From positions 2,294,001 to 2,358,000 of the forward strand of contig NZ_CP111108.1 of assembly GCF_026314295.1 (NCBI RefSeq): a DNA stretch of 64,000 nucleotides, read 5' to 3'. Positions 8,867 through 18,026 of this stretch are shown here, piece after piece. The notes below the pieces were generated by a model that saw only the letters and a list, made by a program, of their open reading frames with translations, had not been told where the DNA came from and searched no databases. The position numbers and the translations under genes are program-made. The stretch is from Caproicibacterium sp. BJN0003 (GTDB lineage: Bacteria > Bacillota > Clostridia > Oscillospirales > Acutalibacteraceae). Position 1 is the first letter of the stretch. Each line of letters begins with the position of its first letter.

Positions 8867-10201
8867 ATGAATACATCACCTGACTCCCCGCACAAGAACG
8901 GGAATTTCAGCTCGAACTTTGGATTTATTATTGCCTGTGTCGGTTCTGCCGTAGGGCTGGGAAATATTTGGATGTTTCCTTATCGTCTCGGGCAATATGG
9001 CGGCGCTGCTTTTCTGATTCCCTATCTGCTGTTTGTATTTTTATTCGGCTGGGTAGGACTTTCTGCTGAATTTGCAATTGGACGCCGCGCGCGCACCGGA
9101 ACTTTGGGGGCCTATGAATACTGTTTCGAAAGCCGCGGTAAGAAAAAGCTCGGTTCTATTTTAGGCTGGATTCCGCTTTTAGGCTCTCTCGGAATTGCCA
9201 TTGGCTATGCAATCATTATTGGATGGGTTGTACGTTCCTGCTATGGCTCTATCACGGGAGAAATTTTCGTTGGGGAAGCAAAACAATTTTTCTCACAGGC
9301 GACCGGCGATTTTGGAAGCCTTTTCTGGAATGCACTGGTTGTTATTCTTGTCTGTTGGATTCTTCTTGCCGGCACCACAAAGGGAATCGAAAAAGCAAGC
9401 CGGGTCATGATGCCGCTTTTCTTTGTACTGTTTCTGGTTCTAGCAATCTGGGTCGCGTTTCTTCCTGGTGCCAAAGAAGGATACGAGTTTCTACTGATTC
9501 CAAAATGGGATGCGCTCCTCCGCAGTGATACCTGGGTAATGGCAATGGGACAAGCTTTTTTCTCTCTTTCCATCACCGGTTCCGGCATGATCGTCTATGG
9601 TGCCTACCTGGACAAAGGCGCCGATATTCCCAGCGCTTCGCTGCGCACTGCACTATTTGATACCATCGCCGCTCTGCTCGCTGCATTCGCCATTATGCCG
9701 GCTGTCTTTGCATTTCACATTGATGCAACCAGCGGCCCTTCTCTGATGTTTCTTACCCTACCCGGCATTTTTAAGCAAATTCCGATGGGACAGATTTTCT
9801 CCATCTTTTTCTTTGTTTCCGTAATATTTGCCGGAATTACCTCTTTAATCAATATGTTTGAAGCGGTAATTGAAAGCTGGCAGCATCGATTTTCTATTCC
9901 TCGCAAAGCAGCCGTCCTTTTATGCGGCGCGCTGACGCTTTTAGTGGGAATTTTTATCGAGGCAGAACCAAAAGTAGGCAATTGGATGGACTTTGTTTCC
10001 ATTATCATCGTACCAATCGGAGCTGTTCTCGGTGCAATTTCTGTTTACTATATTCTCGGATATGATAAAATTAAAGAGGAACTCCAGATTGGTCACCCAA
10101 AGCCGCTTTCAAAAAGCTATCCAATCTTTGCAAAATATATTTATGTTCCACTCACCATTATCGTACTGGTTCTGGGACTTTGTTTCCACGGAATCGGCTA
10201 A
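8867..10201 (+). CDS. Sodium-dependent neurotransmitter-type (SNF/NSS) transporter
   Basis: A 444-residue membrane protein with about eleven hydrophobic segments. The TM1 signature GSAVGLGNIWMFPYRLGQYGG is the unwound Na+/substrate site of LeuT-type symporters. Further typical parts are SAEFAIGRRAR after TM2 and the FFSLS segment of TM6. Bacterial members import amino acids such as leucine, tryptophan or tyrosine with Na+; specificity is not readable. GAGGA (8851-8855) precedes the ATG by 11 bases. It is followed 32 bases later by the LUD gene, so the two may be co-transcribed. Confidence 0.92.
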   Translation: MNTSPDSPHKNGNFSSNFGFIIACVGSAVGLGNIWMFPYRLGQYGGAAFLIPYLLFVFLFGWVGLSAEFAIGRRARTGTLGAYEYCFESRGKKKLGSILGWIPLLGSLGIAIGYAIIIGWVVRSCYGSITGEIFVGEAKQFFSQATGDFGSLFWNALVVILVCWILLAGTTKGIEKASRVMMPLFFVLFLVLAIWVAFLPGAKEGYEFLLIPKWDALLRSDTWVMAMGQAFFSLSITGSGMIVYGAYLDKGADIPSASLRTALFDTIAALLAAFAIMPAVFAFHIDATSGPSLMFLTLPGIFKQIPMGQIFSIFFFVSVIFAGITSLINMFEAVIESWQHRFSIPRKAAVLLCGALTLLVGIFIEAEPKVGNWMDFVSIIIVPIGAVLGAISVYYILGYDKIKEELQIGHPKPLSKSYPIFAKYIYVPLTIIVLVLGLCFHGIG

Positions 10202-10233
10202 CAAAAAGTTCCTAAACTAAAGGAGGATGCCCT

Positions 10234-10836
10234 ATGGATATTCAAAAAACGATCCAAAATCTTCAAAAGCATGGCTTTACTGTTTCGTATTTTAAAACCG
10301 GAGCAGAAGCTGCCTCTCATCTTGTCTCCCAGTTGCACGGCAAAACGATTGGGATCGGCGGAAGCGTGACGATTGATCAGCTTGGTGTCTATGACCAACT
10401 CACAAAAGAGAATACCGTTTTTTGGCATTGGAAACAGCAGCCGGCAAAAGAAGTACGGGCTTCTTCTCTTTCTGCACAGGTCTATCTGACCTCTGCCAAT
10501 GCAATCGCGCAAAGCGGCGAGATTATCAATATTGATGGCAGTGGAAATCGAATTTCCGCCTCTCTTTACAATCATGAAAAAGTGATTTTTATCGTCGGAA
10601 CCAATAAAATTGCCGATGACTATGATTCTGCCATGTGGCGTGCCCGAAATATTGCCGCACCACTTAACGCCAGAAGGCTGCACCGAAAAACGCCTTGCGC
10701 CATGGGGAAAGAACTAAAATGCTATGATTGCGATAGTCCCGAACGCATCTGCAATGGTGTTTCTGTGCTTCTTCGCAAAATGGGTGGTATTCCTGAAATG
10801 GAAGTTATCCTGATCGACGAAGACTTGGGATATTAA
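10234..10836 (+). CDS. LUD-domain (lactate utilization-like) protein
   Basis: A 200-residue protein of the LUD/DUF162 (LutC, YkgG) family. It shows the HGKTIGIGGSVTIDQLG segment near the N-terminus, a central SANAIAQSGEIINIDGSGNRIS stretch, and a C-terminal CYDCDSPERIC segment with three cysteines. LutC-type proteins take part in lactate oxidation together with LutA and LutB, but neither is nearby, so a lactate role is not supported. Standalone clostridial members of this size are of unknown function. AAAGGAGG precedes the ATG, and a strong terminator follows. Confidence 0.85.
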   Translation: MDIQKTIQNLQKHGFTVSYFKTGAEAASHLVSQLHGKTIGIGGSVTIDQLGVYDQLTKENTVFWHWKQQPAKEVRASSLSAQVYLTSANAIAQSGEIINIDGSGNRISASLYNHEKVIFIVGTNKIADDYDSAMWRARNIAAPLNARRLHRKTPCAMGKELKCYDCDSPERICNGVSVLLRKMGGIPEMEVILIDEDLGY

Positions 10837-10847
10837 AAAATAAAAAG

Positions 10848-10890
10848 TTCCCTCAATCGTAGAAAAAACTATGATTGAGGGAATTCTTTT
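10848..10890 (+). terminator. Rho-independent terminator
   Basis: Fifteen-base-pair stem (10848-10862 with 10869-10883, one G-U pair) with an A6 loop, then TTCTTTT. It ends the transporter/LUD unit. Confidence 0.9.
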
Positions 10891-10965
10891 GCTAAAAAGG
10901 AAATATACTCATTCTACGGGATTTTCCATTGCTAATCGGATATTTTAAGCTTTCATTCGAATAAA

Positions 10966-10995
10966 TTGACTTCTTTTGTTTAGGCATGATATACT
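10966..10995 (+). promoter_or_regulatory. Predicted sigma-A promoter for the DUF4176 lipoprotein
   Basis: TTGACT (10966-10971), 18-base spacer, TATACT (10990-10995) with an upstream TG that makes an extended -10. The start codon is 50 bases downstream. Confidence 0.7.
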
Positions 10996-11044
10996 TAGAA
11001 TATTAGTTAAATGAAAAATCTTTTATAATTTGAGGGGTCCATTC

Positions 11045-11437
11045 ATGAAAAAAAAGATTACGGCGATTTTTGCGGCAGCTATTTTATTGTTTGCCGCCGG
11101 CTGCAGCACGCAAACTTCTTCCAGCGCTGCTGCCAGTTCTTCCTCTTCGGTTTCTTCTTCATCCTATCAAACAACCGATTATTTGCCGCTTGGAAGCATT
11201 GTAACCTTGGTGGATAGTTCGAACAAAATTATGATTTCCGGATATGCCTCTAAAGATTCCGATGGTTCTGTTTGGGATTACTGCGGCATTCTTTACCCGG
11301 ATGGATATACAGATACTTCTAAACTCTATCGCTTTAATCGTTCTCAAGTAAGCAGTATTGTCTCTGATGGATATACTAATGATGATATGAAAGCGTGGTT
11401 GTCTCAGATCAAAAATCGGATGCAGGCACGCGGATAA
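11045..11437 (+). CDS. DUF4176-type lipoprotein
   Basis: A 130-residue secreted lipoprotein. A positively charged N-terminus and hydrophobic stretch end in the lipobox FAAGC (Cys near residue 21). A Ser/Ala-rich linker follows, then a domain beginning YLPLGSIVTLVDSSNKIMISGY, the DUF4176 pattern. Known DUF4176 proteins are mostly cytoplasmic and sit beside type VII secretion genes; none are visible here. ATG 11045 follows GAGGGGTCC; an upstream TTG at 11030 would spoil the signal peptide. The function is not known. Confidence 0.75.
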   Translation: MKKKITAIFAAAILLFAAGCSTQTSSSAAASSSSSVSSSSYQTTDYLPLGSIVTLVDSSNKIMISGYASKDSDGSVWDYCGILYPDGYTDTSKLYRFNRSQVSSIVSDGYTNDDMKAWLSQIKNRMQARG

Positions 11438-11469
11438 TTTTTACAAATCTTCGATGAAAAGGAGCTTTC

Positions 11470-12687
11470 ATGAACGAATCAAATTCTTTTTCGGAAGGTT
11501 CTCCGAAAAATTCTGCTCCAAATCCGGAAATTTCAGACTCTGAAACAAAAATTTCAACAGCACAAAATGATTTTGCTTTGTCAAGCGACCCCAAAGTCAC
11601 TGATTCTGCAGAACCCTCTTTACCGCCAGGAATACAGAAAGATCCTACTACTCAAACCACCTTTGAAGATCCAATCTCGTTTGCCTCTCTTGTAACTGCA
11701 CAGCGCCTTTCCTATGAGGAAATGCGGGATACCCGCCGCTGTGCAAGTCATTCTTCTTTTCTGGTCCTTATTTCTATCTTTCTGATGAATCTCATGATTT
11801 TAGGGCTCACTTGGTTGTGCCGTTCCAATCCCGCTTTACACAGCAATAGCAGCAGCTTTTTCTACCTAAAGCCCATTATTTATTATTCTATTTCCTGCTT
11901 TTCCTACTGCGTAGCGATTGGATTTCCAGCTTTGCTTTATCAGCTCCATACTCATCAACCGCTGGAAAAAGTGGTTCGGTTTGATTCTCCTAAAAGTCAC
12001 GGCCTTTCGCGCAGCGCAATTATTTGCATGTTTTTTGCCGGAATGGGGCTAACACTGCTGGCCAATTATCCTACCTCTTTTGTTACCCAAATTCTTCAAA
12101 TGTTCGGGATTTCTCACGTTTCTCCCGACGATATGCCTCTCACATCAGACGTTACCACCCAAATTTTTTATATGCTCTATGGCACCCTCATTCCTCCCCT
12201 TGTGGAAGAGCTGCTTTTCCGCGGTGTAATTTTAAACATCCTTAGGCGACATGGCGATTCCTTTGCAATTATCATGTCAGCATTTATTTTTGGGCTTTAC
12301 CATGGAAATATTCCTCAGTTCGTTTTTGCATTTTTAATGGGTCTGATCGCCGGATATCTTTATATTCGAACCGGTTCTATTTTAATTTCAATTTTAATTC
12401 ACATGTTTAATAACGGATTTTCCTGTCTGAGTGTCCTTATAGAGCAATGGTATGGGAATACTGTCTTTGAGAATTTTCAAAATGCTTACTTTTTGGTATT
12501 TTTACTGCTCGGCGCCGTTGGACTCGGATTTCTTATAAAAAATCGAAAAAAATATCTACCACTCCCAAAAAGTAAAACACTTCATGCCCCCCTATCAGTT
12601 CGCATGACCTGTGGAATCGGAAATCTTGGAACAATCTTTCTGATTTTAAATTTCATTGTGCTGTGCGCAGTGACAAATATCCTATGA
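11470..12687 (+). CDS. CPBP-family intramembrane glutamic endopeptidase
   Basis: A 405-residue membrane protein. Residues 1-90 are polar, low-complexity and probably cytoplasmic; several membrane segments follow. The CPBP (Abi/Rce1-like) active site is complete: EELLFR with Glu246, Glu247 and Arg251, then FGLYHG with His278 and HMFNN with His311 and Asn315. Members cleave prenylated or membrane substrates, and some process bacteriocins; the target here is unknown. AAAGGAG precedes the ATG. Its stop overlaps the tadA start, so the pair is co-translated. Confidence 0.88.
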   Translation: MNESNSFSEGSPKNSAPNPEISDSETKISTAQNDFALSSDPKVTDSAEPSLPPGIQKDPTTQTTFEDPISFASLVTAQRLSYEEMRDTRRCASHSSFLVLISIFLMNLMILGLTWLCRSNPALHSNSSSFFYLKPIIYYSISCFSYCVAIGFPALLYQLHTHQPLEKVVRFDSPKSHGLSRSAIICMFFAGMGLTLLANYPTSFVTQILQMFGISHVSPDDMPLTSDVTTQIFYMLYGTLIPPLVEELLFRGVILNILRRHGDSFAIIMSAFIFGLYHGNIPQFVFAFLMGLIAGYLYIRTGSILISILIHMFNNGFSCLSVLIEQWYGNTVFENFQNAYFLVFLLLGAVGLGFLIKNRKKYLPLPKSKTLHAPLSVRMTCGIGNLGTIFLILNFIVLCAVTNIL

Positions 12688-13151
12688 CCGATTCTGAATT
12701 GATGCGGGAAGCGCTTCTGTTGGCAGCTCAATCAGCAGCAGAAGGCGAAGTCCCGGTAGGAGCAGTATTGAGCAAAGATGGTGAAATCATTTCACGGGGG
12801 CGCAATCGGCGGGAAACTGCTAAAAATGCTCTGTGCCATGCAGAACTTGAAGCAATTCAAAAAGGCTGTGAAGTGCTTGGTGGCTGGCGGCTGTGGCAAT
12901 GTACCCTTTATGTAACATTAGAGCCCTGCCCTATGTGTGCCGGTGCAATTATCAACGCCAGAATTCCACGGCTGGTTTACGGTGCATCTGACCCCAAAGC
13001 TGGTTCCTGCGGCTCTGTTGTTGATTTATTTTCACTTCCTTATAATCATCATCCAATGGTGGAATCCGGTCTTTTAGAGCCGGAATGCCGGGCATTATTA
13101 CAAGAATTTTTTTCAGAATTGAGAAAAAGACGCAAATCGAAAAACTGTTGA
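12684..13151 (+). CDS. tadA: tRNA-specific adenosine deaminase
   Basis: A 155-residue zinc-dependent deaminase that makes inosine at position 34 of tRNA-Arg(ACG). The zinc/catalytic motif HAE is at residues 52-54 (Glu54 is the proton shuttle), and PCPMC supplies Cys82 and Cys85. The start is ATG 12684 overlapping the CPBP stop (ATGA); the frame is open upstream but lies inside the previous gene. Its expected substrate, a tRNA-Arg with an ACG anticodon, is encoded at 58570-58646. Confidence 0.95.
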   Translation: MTDSELMREALLLAAQSAAEGEVPVGAVLSKDGEIISRGRNRRETAKNALCHAELEAIQKGCEVLGGWRLWQCTLYVTLEPCPMCAGAIINARIPRLVYGASDPKAGSCGSVVDLFSLPYNHHPMVESGLLEPECRALLQEFFSELRKRRKSKNC

Positions 13152-13175
13152 ATAAAAAATTAAAAGGAGATCGTT

Positions 13176-14918
13176 ATGAAAAAGCCTCTCACCAAAAATG
13201 GGAAAAAAGCCGTTGCAGCAATTGTTATTTTGATTCTGGCTTTTATTTACTACTATGTAGAACTGCCGGCAATCAATATTCATTCTGTTGGCTTCTGGGA
13301 ATTTCTAATTCTTGCCGCAGTGGTAATTGTATTTATTTTGACCGTCTTACCAAAACTCAAAAATTCGAGCAAAGCAAATCCTCCTGACCTTAACCCCAAA
13401 CACGATAAGCGTTTAAAAAAAGGACTTCTTTGCATCGGCTTTTTAGTTGTGGTATTTCTCTTAGGCGGGTTACTCTCTTCTCCGATTGTTAACGCCTCCA
13501 AATATCAACAGCTGCTTACCGTACAAAACCGGGAATTTACCGATGATATTAAACAAATCTCCTATGACGAAATTCCACTGTTGGACAGCGACTCGGCTGC
13601 CCTTTTGGGAAACCGAAAAATGGGAAGCATGGTAGATATGGTTTCTCAGTTTGAGGTCAGTAGCACCTATACGCAAATTAACTATCACAATTCTCCTGTA
13701 CGAGTGGCTCCACTCCAATATGCAGATCCGATTAAATGGCTGACAAATCAATCCAATGGCATCCCAGCTTATATTTTAATCGATATGGCAACACAGGACA
13801 CCGAACTTGTTAAACTGGATCAGCCAATCAAATATTCGGAATCAGAATATTTTAACCGCAATATTTATCGCCATCTGCGGTTCCGTTATCCTACTTATAT
13901 TTTTGACAATATCAATTTTGAGCTCGATGAAAATGGGACTCCTTGGTGGGTTTGCCCCGTAAAAGGGTTTAGCATCGGACTATTCGGTGGGCAGACCGTC
14001 GATCGCGTTGTTCTCTGTAATGCACAAACCGGTGAATGTCAGGATATGTCTGTAGGTGATGTTCCACAATGGGTTGACCGCGTCTACTCCTCTTCCCTTT
14101 TAGTCTCTTACTACAATTATTACGGAACCCTAAAGCATGGCTTTCTCAACTCGGTTTTTGGTCAGAAAGATTGTCTGAAAACCACCGACGGCTATAATTA
14201 TCTTGCGCTTGACGATGATGTATGGCTTTATACCGGAGTTACTTCCGTTACAGGCGACCAAAGTATCGTTGGATTCGTTTTGATGAATCAGCGCACAGGA
14301 GAAACCCATTTCTATAGTGTACAGGGGGCTGTCGAAAGTTCCGCTATGAGCAGCGCTGAGGGCCAAGTACAGAACCTGGGATACAAAGCGACCTTCCCGC
14401 TTCTACTCAACACTGCTGACCAGCCGACCTACTTTATTGCGCTAAAAGATAATTCCGGATTGGTTAAAAAATATGCTATGGTCAATGTTCAAAAATATCA
14501 GATTGTCGCAATCGGTGACACAGTTGCGGAATGTGAAAAGAAATATGTTTCCCTAATGGCTCAGAATGGAATCTCTGGAGGAACCGTTAACACCACTGCA
14601 AATGATAAAAAAATTACCGGTGCAATCCGCAAAATGGCCCAGAGTGTATTGGACGGCAACAGCCATTATTACCTGCTTCTAGACAGCAGCTCGTCCCTTT
14701 TCGATGTTCCAGTCTCTCAAGATCTTGACGTTCTGCGCTATTCTGAGGGAGATCGAATTACACTGACTTATACGCCCCCAGCAGATGGCAGTGCAGATGG
14801 TGTCTGTACCGTCACAGGAATTGTAAAAGACTCTGCTGGATCTTCTAATTCATCATCTACCGCAACATCTTCCACTGCTTCAGCCACAGAATCCACCTCA
14901 AGTACTACAACAAAATAG
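13176..14918 (+). CDS. Large membrane-anchored protein of unknown function
   Basis: A 580-residue protein I do not recognise with certainty. Three hydrophobic segments occupy about residues 12-30, 40-60 and 84-104; the remaining 470 residues are probably extracytoplasmic. The large domain is rich in beta-type sequence with aromatic residues (PWWVCPVKG, YYNYYG, PLLLNTADQPTYFIALKD). It ends in a Ser/Thr-rich tail of about 35 residues, like a wall- or surface-exposed stalk. There is no LPxTG signal. AAAGGAGAT precedes the ATG. It follows tadA by 24 bases and is closed by a strong terminator. Confidence 0.8.
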   Translation: MKKPLTKNGKKAVAAIVILILAFIYYYVELPAINIHSVGFWEFLILAAVVIVFILTVLPKLKNSSKANPPDLNPKHDKRLKKGLLCIGFLVVVFLLGGLLSSPIVNASKYQQLLTVQNREFTDDIKQISYDEIPLLDSDSAALLGNRKMGSMVDMVSQFEVSSTYTQINYHNSPVRVAPLQYADPIKWLTNQSNGIPAYILIDMATQDTELVKLDQPIKYSESEYFNRNIYRHLRFRYPTYIFDNINFELDENGTPWWVCPVKGFSIGLFGGQTVDRVVLCNAQTGECQDMSVGDVPQWVDRVYSSSLLVSYYNYYGTLKHGFLNSVFGQKDCLKTTDGYNYLALDDDVWLYTGVTSVTGDQSIVGFVLMNQRTGETHFYSVQGAVESSAMSSAEGQVQNLGYKATFPLLLNTADQPTYFIALKDNSGLVKKYAMVNVQKYQIVAIGDTVAECEKKYVSLMAQNGISGGTVNTTANDKKITGAIRKMAQSVLDGNSHYYLLLDSSSSLFDVPVSQDLDVLRYSEGDRITLTYTPPADGSADGVCTVTGIVKDSAGSSNSSSTATSSTASATESTSSTTTK

Positions 14919-14933
14919 TATTAGAGATAAAAT

Positions 14934-14972
14934 AAAGCACCGGCCTTAAAAATATTGAGGCCGGTGCTTTTT
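14934..14972 (+). terminator. Rho-independent terminator
   Basis: Thirteen-base-pair perfect stem (14934-14946 with 14958-14970) followed by T residues, 16 bases after the unknown membrane-protein gene. Confidence 0.92.
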
Positions 14973-15047
14973 ATATATTCTTTTTTGGGGGTAATTGATC
15001 AAGTTCCTAAGATGTACTTTAAAGTAAATAAACAAATTGCAGCAAAA

Positions 15048-15094
15048 CAAAAGTAGCAGATCCTTCTAAAATGATAAGGAACCTGCTACTTTTT
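15048..15094 (-). terminator. Rho-independent terminator of the dlt-like operon
   Basis: Imperfect long hairpin (left arm from 15050, right arm to 15094) read leftward, followed on the minus strand by TTTTGTTTT. It lies 23 bases beyond the SGNH gene stop and faces the rightward terminator at 14934-14972. Confidence 0.8.
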
Positions 15095-15116
15095 AAAGTC
15101 ATAAAAGTAAGAAAAA

Positions 15117-16103
15117 TCAGCTTGAACTTTTTTGGACAGCTTGCTGATAGATTTTATAATTGTCGTTCCAGAAGGAATAATCTGAGCCACTGCGGTGATC
15201 TGTTAAAGAATAATTTTGTTTGAGATATTCTCCAAGGTATTTTGTCACTTTAGCAGCACCAGCTATATTAATATGATAACCGGCATCCATTGTATCTGTT
15301 TCCCAGCTAAATCCCATACTGTCGAGGTCGGTATTGAGATCTAAAAACGGAATCCCTCTGGATTCTGCATACGCTTTTGCTGCATCATGCCTTGCACCGG
15401 TCCATGTAATCGCCGCTGGAACATCAATCAGAACAAATGCAGCCCCATTCTCCTGACAAAGTTTTTGCATCTGATCCATGGCATATTGAGAAGCCCATGG
15501 AATACTGACAAAGTTTGATTTTTTCTTCATATTATTTTGACCTGTATAAGCCTTTATTTTATTATGAAGATGCTGCCCTCCAATTTTAACGGAACCTTTT
15601 TGATTGGTATAATTTACCTCTCGAAAAGCACTGGAAAGATCCAATGTTTTCCACCGATTATGATAGCTAAAAATGGGAAATTCATAAGAAAACATATCTG
15701 AAAAAGTATTCCCAATCGTATTTTTTCCCTCAAAGATTTCGTCTAAATCGAGAAGCACTACTTTTGGCTTATGACGAGTCAAAATTTCTCTGAGCATATT
15801 TAAGCCCTGAGTTGCACGCTGTTCCGGCTCCCCGCTGTCATAAGAAGTAAACCCATAATTATTCCAAAGTTCCATTGGAGAAAAACCGCAATAAGAATCA
15901 CTGTTTCCAATTACAAAAACATCAATAGAGTTTCGTGGATAAGAATAAAATCCTCGTCCATCCGGATAGTACATACCGGCTTCTGCTGTATTATCTCGCG
16001 GCGTTACAAGAAATGACAACCCTTTTAACGCACCGAAAAGGATTCCTAAGGTCAGAATGACGCAGCAGCATCTTTTTAAAATTGTCTTACTTTTTATCTG
16101 CAT
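15117..16103 (-). CDS. SGNH-hydrolase-like membrane-anchored protein (DltD position)
   Basis: A 328-residue protein with one N-terminal membrane segment (about residues 11-32) and the rest predicted outside. The block VFVIGNSDSYCGFSP carries a GxSxS nucleophile (Ser68), and near the C-terminus DAGYHINIAGA supplies the Asp/His pair of the SGNH fold. Such proteins follow MBOAT acyltransferases and act as the acyl-transfer or editing partner, as DltD does for D-alanylation. It is the last gene of the leftward four-gene operon, 27 bases after the MBOAT gene. The acceptor polymer is unknown. Confidence 0.8.
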   Translation of the reverse strand: MQIKSKTILKRCCCVILTLGILFGALKGLSFLVTPRDNTAEAGMYYPDGRGFYSYPRNSIDVFVIGNSDSYCGFSPMELWNNYGFTSYDSGEPEQRATQGLNMLREILTRHKPKVVLLDLDEIFEGKNTIGNTFSDMFSYEFPIFSYHNRWKTLDLSSAFREVNYTNQKGSVKIGGQHLHNKIKAYTGQNNMKKKSNFVSIPWASQYAMDQMQKLCQENGAAFVLIDVPAAITWTGARHDAAKAYAESRGIPFLDLNTDLDSMGFSWETDTMDAGYHINIAGAAKVTKYLGEYLKQNYSLTDHRSGSDYSFWNDNYKIYQQAVQKSSS

Positions 16104-16130
16104 AGACTGGTCCCACCTACTCCTATTCGT

Positions 16131-17723
16131 TTAAAAATTACCATAAATCGGGTTGATTGCAACATAACCATAACCGTAAGCACCAAACATAATAATCACA
16201 AACAGCATCGCCATGCTGAGTCCCCAGCGCAAAAACGAATTTCTTTGTGCGAGTTCATCACGCAGGTGATGCCCTTTCGTATGCAGCCGACCAACAATCC
16301 ACAAGAGAAGTGTACCGACCGCTAAAATGATCAGATCTTTATAGTCTAATCCCAAACTTAAAAGAGAGCCATCCGTTAAGACAGAAGGATTAAACCCACT
16401 AAACATCGAAACAAACATCTGTTTAAAAGAGCTTATTGTATTTGCCCGGAAAAGCAGCATTCCAACATTGACTAAAAAGAAAGTACGCACCACTTGGAAC
16501 ACCTGAAAACCTTTTCCTTTTCGATCAATTTTCGTAGCTTCAAAGAAGTGGCGAAACACCGGCTCAAAAAGAAGTCCTAAAATTGTGATCACATAATAAT
16601 ACATCCCATAAAGGATATATTTTACTCCAGCACCATGCCAGAATCCATTTGTAAACCAAACGCAGAACAGTGAAATAAGCGCTGGAACCAAACCAGCAAA
16701 AAATGTATTCAAATGTTTACGTGTAAATTTTCCAAGAGAAAAAATCGGTTTGGAAATAGAAACCGGATAAAAAACATAATCCCGCAGCCATGTGCCCAAC
16801 GTAATATGCCAACGCCGCCAGAACTGATTGACCGTATGAGAGCTAAACGGACGATCAAAGTTCTTTGAAAGGGAAACGCCGAACAGCTGAGCACTTCCCG
16901 CAACGATATCAATGGACCCCGCAAAATCCGTATAAATCTGCAGGGTATAAATCAGCATCGTCAGGATCACCGTGATCCCGGAATAATTTGCAAAACTGCC
17001 GCAGACTTTTCCAACCAAAATATCTGCGCGGTCTGCAATCACGACCTTTTGGAAAAGTCCCCACAAAATCAGCTGAATTCCACTGATCGTCCTCTGCCAA
17101 TCAAAAGCATGTCCTTCATAAAGCTGGTCTGCCAAAAGATCAAAACGTCCAATTGGCCCCTCAACAATCTGTGGGAAAAAGACCAGAAAAAGTGCTACTT
17201 TTCCAAAATTCCGATCCGCGGTATATTTCCCATGATAGACATCCATCACATAACTGATTGCCTGCAGCGTATAGAAAGAAATTCCTAAAGGCTGAATCTG
17301 ACGACTGACCGTAGGAAAAATCTTTGGGAGTCCTATGGAAACCAACAGGCCATCCATCGCTCCGCCGAGAAAATTATAATATTTAAGTACCAGTAAAATT
17401 AAAATATTAACTAAAACGGTCAGCAGCACAATCCTGCGCTTTTTTTTATCTATTTTTTGACGAAAAGCCTTCTTTTCCTCTTTGGGAAGTGTTTTTCGAA
17501 CGGCCGCTCCATTTTTCGCAACCTTATCCAAAGAAAGGGCACAAAAGTAAATTGAAACAGTTGTAATCAGTAAAAAGATCACCAAAAAGCCGCTGCCCAT
17601 CAGATAAAATCCATAGCTTGCCGCTAAAAGGACAATCCATTTATATCTTTTGGGAACAATTGTATAAAGAAGAAAAATAGGCACTAAAAATACAACCAGA
17701 TAAGCTAGTGAATTATATGCCAT
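16131..17723 (-). CDS. MBOAT-family O-acyltransferase
   Basis: A 530-residue multispan membrane protein. The MBOAT core DFAGSIDIVAGSAQLFG, then FWRRWHITLGTWLRDYVFYP, and the invariant histidine in NGFWHGAG (His363) are present. At 530 residues it is longer than DltB (about 400) and closer in size and motifs to AlgI/PatA acyltransferases, which move acyl groups across the membrane onto polysaccharides. The neighbours (adenylation enzyme, carrier protein, SGNH protein) show the acyl group is activated inside the cell on a carrier protein, as in dlt. The substrate group is unknown. Confidence 0.88.
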   Translation of the reverse strand: MAYNSLAYLVVFLVPIFLLYTIVPKRYKWIVLLAASYGFYLMGSGFLVIFLLITTVSIYFCALSLDKVAKNGAAVRKTLPKEEKKAFRQKIDKKKRRIVLLTVLVNILILLVLKYYNFLGGAMDGLLVSIGLPKIFPTVSRQIQPLGISFYTLQAISYVMDVYHGKYTADRNFGKVALFLVFFPQIVEGPIGRFDLLADQLYEGHAFDWQRTISGIQLILWGLFQKVVIADRADILVGKVCGSFANYSGITVILTMLIYTLQIYTDFAGSIDIVAGSAQLFGVSLSKNFDRPFSSHTVNQFWRRWHITLGTWLRDYVFYPVSISKPIFSLGKFTRKHLNTFFAGLVPALISLFCVWFTNGFWHGAGVKYILYGMYYYVITILGLLFEPVFRHFFEATKIDRKGKGFQVFQVVRTFFLVNVGMLLFRANTISSFKQMFVSMFSGFNPSVLTDGSLLSLGLDYKDLIILAVGTLLLWIVGRLHTKGHHLRDELAQRNSFLRWGLSMAMLFVIIMFGAYGYGYVAINPIYGNF

Positions 17724-17741
17724 AAGAACAATTTCTCCTCT

Positions 17742-17969
17742 TTATTCGTCTTGTAAACGTTTTACCATATCATAAATAGTTTGCGCAGAGAAAAAGTTTT
17801 TAGGAACAATATCAAGAAGCGTTATCTCAATATCAAATTCATCTTTCAGTTCATTCACAAGCGTAATGATAGTCAAAGAATCAAGGATGCCTCTTTTAAC
17901 AAGATCAGTCTCTTTCGTAAAATCGACGCCTGGTTTTAAGGTGTTTAAAATTTGCAGTAATTCGTCCAT
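17742..17969 (-). CDS. dltC: Acyl/D-alanyl carrier protein
   Basis: A 75-residue carrier protein. The phosphopantetheine site is Ser31 in RGILDSLTII, and the flanking helices have DltC-like spacing and acidic character. It would carry the activated residue as a thioester from the adenylation enzyme to the membrane acyltransferase. AGAAGGAG precedes the ATG. It lies 57 bases after the adenylation gene and 18 bases before the MBOAT gene. It is not the fatty-acid ACP by context, though the fold is the same. Confidence 0.85.
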   Translation of the reverse strand: MDELLQILNTLKPGVDFTKETDLVKRGILDSLTIITLVNELKDEFDIEITLLDIVPKNFFSAQTIYDMVKRLQDE

Positions 17970-18026
17970 AATGAACCTACTCCTTCTGATAAAATATCAT
18001 ATTATCTGATTCTTAAAAATCAGTTT

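Noticed and set aside
11470-12687. CPBP gene as a phage-exclusion (Abi) system
   Set aside because: The Abi label is a family name only; the gene is coupled to tadA in a housekeeping region with no defence neighbours.
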